The position numbers were made by a program, and so were the translations under genes. Below the pieces are notes generated by a model, which made no database searches, was not told the DNA's origin, and worked only from the letters and a program-made list of their open reading frames with translations. From the NCBI GenBank assembly GCA_003973385.1, contig QNYK01000106.1:20753-84752 (forward strand): 64,000 bases of DNA, in the 5' to 3' direction. Shown piece after piece: positions 58,845 to 64,000 of this stretch. This stretch comes from Bacillota bacterium (GTDB taxonomy: Bacteria; Planctomycetota; UBA8108; UBA1146). How positions within the stretch are numbered: position 1 is the first letter of the stretch; every line of letters starts with the position of its first letter.

Positions 58845-60134
58845 ATGCGGATCTCCGGAGAACGAATCGCCAGGATTGGCGTCATCGCTCTGGTGTCGGC
58901 GCTCGATGTGATCATGCTCGGTGGCTGTAGGGGACAGGTCCACGATTCGGGGCGCAATACAGCCATCGACTGGCCCTCGAGACCTCCCGCCGACTGCCCG
59001 TTCGAGCCATCCGACAACATCGTGGGGATCACATTCACCGGAAGCCACCGCGAGTACGCACACGCTGACTGCTGGTTCCCGTCGTGGGCATCCGATGGAA
59101 ACATGTACTCTCCCTTCTCCGACGGCACCGTGGAAAAAGTGTTGCCGGACGGGAGCCGGGAGCCACTTTGGACCCTGGGACAGGAGGGTGCAGACGCAAA
59201 CTGCGGCTATGGAAAGATCGTCGGCGACGATCCACTGAACCTCACCGTGATCGGGTTGGGCGCACTGCCCACACCCACCGGTCCATACAACGCGCGATAC
59301 CCGTCGGGAAGTCTGGTTCACGACGGCATCTGGTACTACGGAAGTCATCCGGAGGGCCCCGGCGGACTCGGCCCCCTCGTGGGCTTCAGGATCTCCCGCG
59401 ACTACGGCAAGACATGGACTGACGGGCCCAACGATCCGACCGCGCCGCTCTTTACGGCACCTTCACTCGATGGAGAGGGTAAGCCGACCGGGATACCCGT
59501 TCGGATTGGCGAGCCGTTCTTCGTCGATTTCGGAAGAAATATGGAGTACTCGCCCGATGGAAAGGCCTATCTCATAGCGCATGGGGCCACTGCGCATCAA
59601 CCTGACCCATTGGCTCGTCGCGCCCACTGGAACATGGGTGACGAGGCCTATCTGCTGCGTGTCACACCGAGCCCGGAGACCATCAACGACGCAAGTAAAT
59701 ACGAGTTCTTTGCCGGACATGACGAGGACGGCCAACCGGTCTGGACACGGGAGCGTGCGGAGATGAAACCGCTCATCGAGTGGAGGGGCCGGGTCGGTCC
59801 CACCTCGATCACCTACAACCCGGTCCTGAAGCGGTATCTGTTCTGCGTCACCGATGGGAGGGCAAATCACGGCGCCTACGACACTTATATCCTCGAGTCA
59901 CCGACCATCACGGGGCCGTGGAAACTGGTGGTATTCATGGAGCACTTCGGCGAAGAGGGCTACTTCGTGAACATCCCGTCGAAATTCATCAGCAACGACG
60001 GTCGAACTGCCTGGCTGTGCTACGCCGCTAACTTCAGTGTCGGGATGCCGGGCCCTCCCCCGCTCGAGTCCAGCCCGCCAGGCAGTCGGTATGGAATGAA
60101 CCTGCAGCAGATACGACTGAAGGTGAAGAACTAG
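58845..60134 (+). CDS. hypothetical lipoprotein, beta-propeller/glycosidase-like
   Basis: VIMLGGCRG lipobox; RISRDYGKTWTDGPNDPTAP; SITYNPVLKRYLFCVTDGRANHGAYDTYILESPTITGPWKLV. Confidence 0.65.
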   Translation: MRISGERIARIGVIALVSALDVIMLGGCRGQVHDSGRNTAIDWPSRPPADCPFEPSDNIVGITFTGSHREYAHADCWFPSWASDGNMYSPFSDGTVEKVLPDGSREPLWTLGQEGADANCGYGKIVGDDPLNLTVIGLGALPTPTGPYNARYPSGSLVHDGIWYYGSHPEGPGGLGPLVGFRISRDYGKTWTDGPNDPTAPLFTAPSLDGEGKPTGIPVRIGEPFFVDFGRNMEYSPDGKAYLIAHGATAHQPDPLARRAHWNMGDEAYLLRVTPSPETINDASKYEFFAGHDEDGQPVWTRERAEMKPLIEWRGRVGPTSITYNPVLKRYLFCVTDGRANHGAYDTYILESPTITGPWKLVVFMEHFGEEGYFVNIPSKFISNDGRTAWLCYAANFSVGMPGPPPLESSPPGSRYGMNLQQIRLKVKN

Positions 60135-60153
60135 ACTGTCCGCCATCCCTGAT

Positions 60154-60600
60154 TCATGCGCGCTCGTACTCCAGCAGGTAGCCCTGGAAAAGGCGTAGGT
60201 GTTCCTCTTCATCCGCCAGTAACCTCACGCACAGATCTTCCGTGACCGGATCATCTCCACACATCTTGATGATCTTCTTGTACTGGGCAACTGCAGACCC
60301 TTCGGTCTCGATCACGCCTCGGATCACGCTCAGGACATCGGTTGGATCATCTCCTGGCTGAAGAGATTTCATCACCGGAGAAAACTGCATGCTGCCTGGA
60401 ATGGTGCCTCCGATGATGTGGATGCGCCGGGCCAGATCCTGGGCGTGTTGCGTTTCCTCGGCGACATCCGCTGCCAGAGCTTGCTTGATCGGATCTGCCT
60501 TGGCTCCCACCAGGTTGGTCGAGGAAGAGATGAAATTGATGGCCGCCTCCAGCTCCATCCAGTAGGCATGTGTCAACTCGTCGATCAATTCCCGATTCAT
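60154..60600 (-). CDS. ferritin-like/bacterioferritin family protein
   Basis: LIDELTHAYWMELEAAINFISSSTNL, EETQHAQDLARRIHIIGG, ETEGSAVAQYKKIIKMC, DEEEHLRLFQGYL. Confidence 0.8.
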   Translation of the reverse strand: MNRELIDELTHAYWMELEAAINFISSSTNLVGAKADPIKQALAADVAEETQHAQDLARRIHIIGGTIPGSMQFSPVMKSLQPGDDPTDVLSVIRGVIETEGSAVAQYKKIIKMCGDDPVTEDLCVRLLADEEEHLRLFQGYLLEYERA

Positions 60601-60635
60601 CTTCCCCTCTTTCACGCCGAGACTTCCAAGAAAAT

Positions 60636-60666
60636 CGACCGGGGCGCACTCGATACGCCCCGGTCG
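60636..60666 (-). terminator. Rho-independent terminator downstream of leuS
   Basis: CGACCGGGGCG-CACTCGATA-CGCCCCGGTCG; minus strand followed by ATTTTCTT. Confidence 0.75.
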
Positions 60667-60724
60667 TTCCTGAAGACCCGGCCCGATGGCCGATCTCTAG
60701 CCGCCAGTTTACCGCACAACACCT

Positions 60725-63139
60725 CTAGCGAACCACGAGGTTCACCATGCGGCCTGGTACCCAGACGAACTTGGCGATCTCCTTGGATTCGGTGTACTCC
60801 CGGACACGGGGATCAGCAAGGACTTGTTCGCGGATCTGATCCTCGGTGATTTCTGGTGGTACGAGAACCTTGGTTCGCACCTTTCCATTGATCTGAACCG
60901 GCACCTCGACCATTTCCTGTTGAAGCCAGCGCGGATCTGACACCGGAAATGGCTCCCACATCAGCGATTCCCCATGACCCAGCGCTTTCCACAGTTCCTC
61001 TGCCAGATGCGGAGCATACGGCGCCAGCAGCAGGCAGAAAGGCTCCAGGATGGCGCGTGGGCGTGTCTCCATCGGATTGAGTTCGTTGACGAAGGTCATC
61101 ATCTGGGAGATGGCCGTGTTGAAGCGCAATCCCTCGGTATCGCGATCGACCTTTTCGATCGTTCGGTGAAGAATTCTCATCTGGTCATCTGTGGCCTGTG
61201 CAGAGAGCGATTCGTGAAGTTGATCATCCTGGTCAAAAAAGAGCCGCCAGACCCGATCGAGGAATCTGCGCGCACCCATCAAGCCGCCGGTAGACCAGGG
61301 TTTGTCCGCCTCGATCGGCCCCATGAACATCTCGTAGACCCGCAGTGAGTCTGCTCCCTGATCCGCGATCACATCGAGGGGATCGATGACATTGCCGAAG
61401 CGCTTTGACATCTTGCGGTGGTCTTCACCGAGGATCATGCCCTGGTTGACCAGTTTCGCGTACGGCTCATCGACGGGGCAGACACCGATGTCGTGGAGAA
61501 ACTTGGTCCAGAAGCGTGAGTAGAGCAGATGTCCGACTGCGTGCTCGGCTCCGCCGATGTAAAGGTCGACCGGCATCCAGTGCTTCGCCAGTTCCAGATC
61601 GACCAGTGCCTGATCGTTCTTTGGATCGATGAATCGCAGAAAGTAGGCACTCGATCCGGCGCTCCCGGGCATCGTATCGAGTTCTCTCCGGGCCGTAGCA
61701 CCCGATCCTGGAACCTTGGTCAGACTCCATTGAGTCGCTCGCTCCAGAGGAGAATTTCCTGTACCGGTCGGTGCAAAATCATCCAGATGAGGCAGTTCCA
61801 GAGGTAACGCCGATTCAGGAAGAGGATGGGCCTTGCCCTGCTCATCGATGACCACTGGCATCGGCTCACCCCAGTAACGCTGGCGGGCAAAGATCCAGTC
61901 TCGAAGACGATAGCGGACGATCCCGGTGCCGATCTTCCGCTCCTCGAGCCATTCGATGCTCCTTGTGATCGACTCATCCTTGTCGAGGCCATCCAGGAAG
62001 CCGCTATTTACGTGTGGGCCTTCCCCGACCCAGGCCTCCTGGCTGATATCTCCGCCGGAGACCACCTCGACGATCGCCAGTTTGAAGCGAGTGGCAAAAT
62101 CCCAGTCGCGCTGGTCATGCCCCGGCACACACATGATGGCGCCGGTTCCGTATCCCATCAGGACGTAGTCTGCGACCCAGATCGGCATCGGCTCCCCGGT
62201 ACAGGGATTCATCGCATGAGAACCGATGAAGACCCCGCTCTTGCCGGCATCCGTACCTGATCGCTCGATGTCACTTTTTCTCGCCGCTTCCTGGCAGTAA
62301 CTCTTGACGGCATCACGATGCTCATCGTCTGTGAGTTCATCGACGAGCGGATGCTCGGGGGAAAGTACACAGAAGGTGGCCCCGAAGAGCGTGTCGGGTC
62401 GAGTGGTAAAGACTTTCAGCTTCTGATCGGAGTCGACGATGTCGAAGGTCGCATCCGCTCCCTCTGACCGACCGATTCGATCACGTTGCATCGATTTGAT
62501 CGACTCGGGAAAGTCGACATCATCGAGGCCATCCAGAAGACGGTCGGCAAAAGCGGTGATTCTCAACATCCATTGTTTCCTCGGCTGGCGCACGACATCG
62601 TGGCCTCCGCGCTCGCTCTTGCCGTCGATCACTTCGTCGTTGGCGAGCACGGTACCCAGTTCAGGACACCAGTTGACCATCGCCTGCTCCTGGTATGCGA
62701 GGTCGTGCTCGAGCAACTTGAGGAAGATCCACTGGGTCCAGTGGTAGTAGGAAGGATCGCTGGTGGAGAACACGCGATCCCAGTCGTAGGAGTAGCCCAT
62801 CGCGTTCATTTGCTTGCGGAAGGTCTCGATGTTCTGACGCGTCGAGACATCGGGGTGAACCCCCTCCTCGATGGCGAACTGCTCGGCGGGAAGCCCGAAG
62901 GCATCGAATCCCATCGGATGCAGCACGTCAAAACCCTTCATGCGGCGATGGCGAGCCACGATGTCGCTGGCGGTATAACCCTCGGTGTGCCCGACGTGGA
63001 GTCCGCTACCCGATGGATAGGGAAACATATCGAGTACATAGTATTTTGGAAGTTCGGACCGTTCTCCGGCACGAAACAACTGGTGCTGAGACCAGTGCTG
63101 CTGCCAGCGGGGTTCGATCTTTTGCGGTTGGTACGCCAT
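60725..63139 (-). CDS. leuS: leucyl-tRNA synthetase
   Basis: FPYPSGSGLHVGHTEGYTASDIVARHRRMKGFDVLHPMGFDAFGLPAEQ; KMSKRFGNVIDP. Confidence 0.97.
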   Translation of the reverse strand: MAYQPQKIEPRWQQHWSQHQLFRAGERSELPKYYVLDMFPYPSGSGLHVGHTEGYTASDIVARHRRMKGFDVLHPMGFDAFGLPAEQFAIEEGVHPDVSTRQNIETFRKQMNAMGYSYDWDRVFSTSDPSYYHWTQWIFLKLLEHDLAYQEQAMVNWCPELGTVLANDEVIDGKSERGGHDVVRQPRKQWMLRITAFADRLLDGLDDVDFPESIKSMQRDRIGRSEGADATFDIVDSDQKLKVFTTRPDTLFGATFCVLSPEHPLVDELTDDEHRDAVKSYCQEAARKSDIERSGTDAGKSGVFIGSHAMNPCTGEPMPIWVADYVLMGYGTGAIMCVPGHDQRDWDFATRFKLAIVEVVSGGDISQEAWVGEGPHVNSGFLDGLDKDESITRSIEWLEERKIGTGIVRYRLRDWIFARQRYWGEPMPVVIDEQGKAHPLPESALPLELPHLDDFAPTGTGNSPLERATQWSLTKVPGSGATARRELDTMPGSAGSSAYFLRFIDPKNDQALVDLELAKHWMPVDLYIGGAEHAVGHLLYSRFWTKFLHDIGVCPVDEPYAKLVNQGMILGEDHRKMSKRFGNVIDPLDVIADQGADSLRVYEMFMGPIEADKPWSTGGLMGARRFLDRVWRLFFDQDDQLHESLSAQATDDQMRILHRTIEKVDRDTEGLRFNTAISQMMTFVNELNPMETRPRAILEPFCLLLAPYAPHLAEELWKALGHGESLMWEPFPVSDPRWLQQEMVEVPVQINGKVRTKVLVPPEITEDQIREQVLADPRVREYTESKEIAKFVWVPGRMVNLVVR

Positions 63140-63284
63140 CTTCTCCACCTGTGGTGTGGCTCCGGTTATGCTAACCCGTCGTGGCCACCGAAGGTCCGTT
63201 GCTGGAGATTCTACGCACCGGCTCGGCTGGCAACCACCTTGGCCGGAGAATTCTTTGCACCAAGATGAGAGGATGAGTGTCCCG

Positions 63285-64000
63285 ATGAGACACCACTGTT
63301 CCAGTTATTGGTTGATCGGTCTGCTGCTGCTGCTTCTGCTTTCGGCGTGCCATGGCCCCGATGCCAGGAGTGAGCCCCTGAGAGATCGCTGGGCGATCGC
63401 CATCCACGGCGGCGCCGGGGCCCTCTCGAAAGATGCTCCCGAGGAACGACAAAGCGCCTACCGCCAATCGCTGCAATCGGCGCTGACCATCGGCGCCGGG
63501 ATACTCCAGGATGGCGGCGACGGTCTCGATGCCGTCGAACAGGTGATTCGCTTCCTCGAGGACGATCCCCTCTTCAATGCCGGACTCGGTGCCGTCTTCA
63601 ACTCGGAGGGAAAACATGAACTGGATGCCTCCATCATGGATGGCTCCGATCTCTCCTGTGGTGCCGTCGCTGGGGTGCGAACCGTGCGCCACCCCATCAC
63701 ACTGGCCAGAAAAGTGATGACAGAAACTCGCCATGTGCTGTTTGCAGGGGAAGGTGCCGAGACCTTCGCCAACCAGTGCGGCGTCGAACTGGTCAAGAAC
63801 TCCTTCTTCTCGACCGATCGCCGACGAGAGCAGTGGATCCAGAAGACCCAGGGCAAGAAGGGCACCGTCGGAGTAGCGGTACTCGATCGGCACGGACACC
63901 TGGCGGCGGGCACATCGACCGGCGGCATGACCGACAAGCGCTGGGGTCGAGTCGGCGATTCCCCCATCGTCGGAGCCGGAACCTACGCCGATGATCGCGC
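63285..64000 (+). CDS. isoaspartyl peptidase/L-asparaginase family lipoprotein (partial, runs off right edge)
   Basis: + strand translation MRHHCSSYWLIGLLLLLLLSACHGPD...WAIAIHGGAGALSKD; GHLAAGTSTGGMTDKRWGRVGDSPIVGAGTYADD (Thr nucleophile); open to the window end so not in the ORF track. Confidence 0.9.
   Translation, partial: MRHHCSSYWLIGLLLLLLLSACHGPDARSEPLRDRWAIAIHGGAGALSKDAPEERQSAYRQSLQSALTIGAGILQDGGDGLDAVEQVIRFLEDDPLFNAGLGAVFNSEGKHELDASIMDGSDLSCGAVAGVRTVRHPITLARKVMTETRHVLFAGEGAETFANQCGVELVKNSFFSTDRRREQWIQKTQGKKGTVGVAVLDRHGHLAAGTSTGGMTDKRWGRVGDSPIVGAGTYADDR

Noticed and set aside
63171-63899. 242-aa minus-strand ORF
   Set aside because: Antisense to the partial asparaginase-family gene, which has signal peptide and GTSTGG motif.

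Overview
This is a 64 kb bacterial chromosomal window with about 45 protein genes and one tRNA-Arg(CCT). No phage, IS element or CRISPR array was recognised. Gene content suggests a Planctomycetota/PVC-type marine bacterium (inference): PVC-type dehydrogenase/HEAT/cytochrome-c protein, DUF6797-LamG protein, DUF6599, a sulfatase, and several exported proteins ending in dockerin-like tails. The strongest signal is at 35737..36819. An exported thioredoxin/TlpA-like ORF is interrupted by an in-frame TGA exactly where the first active-site Cys of FWATW-C-GPC should be (FWATW-[TGA]-GPC). Directly downstream is a good bacterial SECIS-like hairpin (CTGC-AA-AGGTGC-[CGTGCC]-GCACCT-G-GCAG). The ORF track splits this gene in two; I interpret it as one secreted selenoprotein. 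Other notable items: a 22-repeat HYR protein of about 2,350 aa with a dockerin-like tail; a Cys/His-rich exported protein next to a CusCBA/CzcCBA-type efflux operon; an uncharacterised DUF6599-DUF362-polyferredoxin-aldo/keto reductase operon; a CstB-like sulfur detoxification operon headed by an ECF sigma factor with a CxxC C-terminal extension; a 43-aa ORF carrying an intact LMW-PTP/ArsC P-loop and overlapping an S4-domain gene; and a 17-bp perfect inverted repeat with a stop codon in its loop. All domain calls come from reading motifs in the translations; no database search was run.
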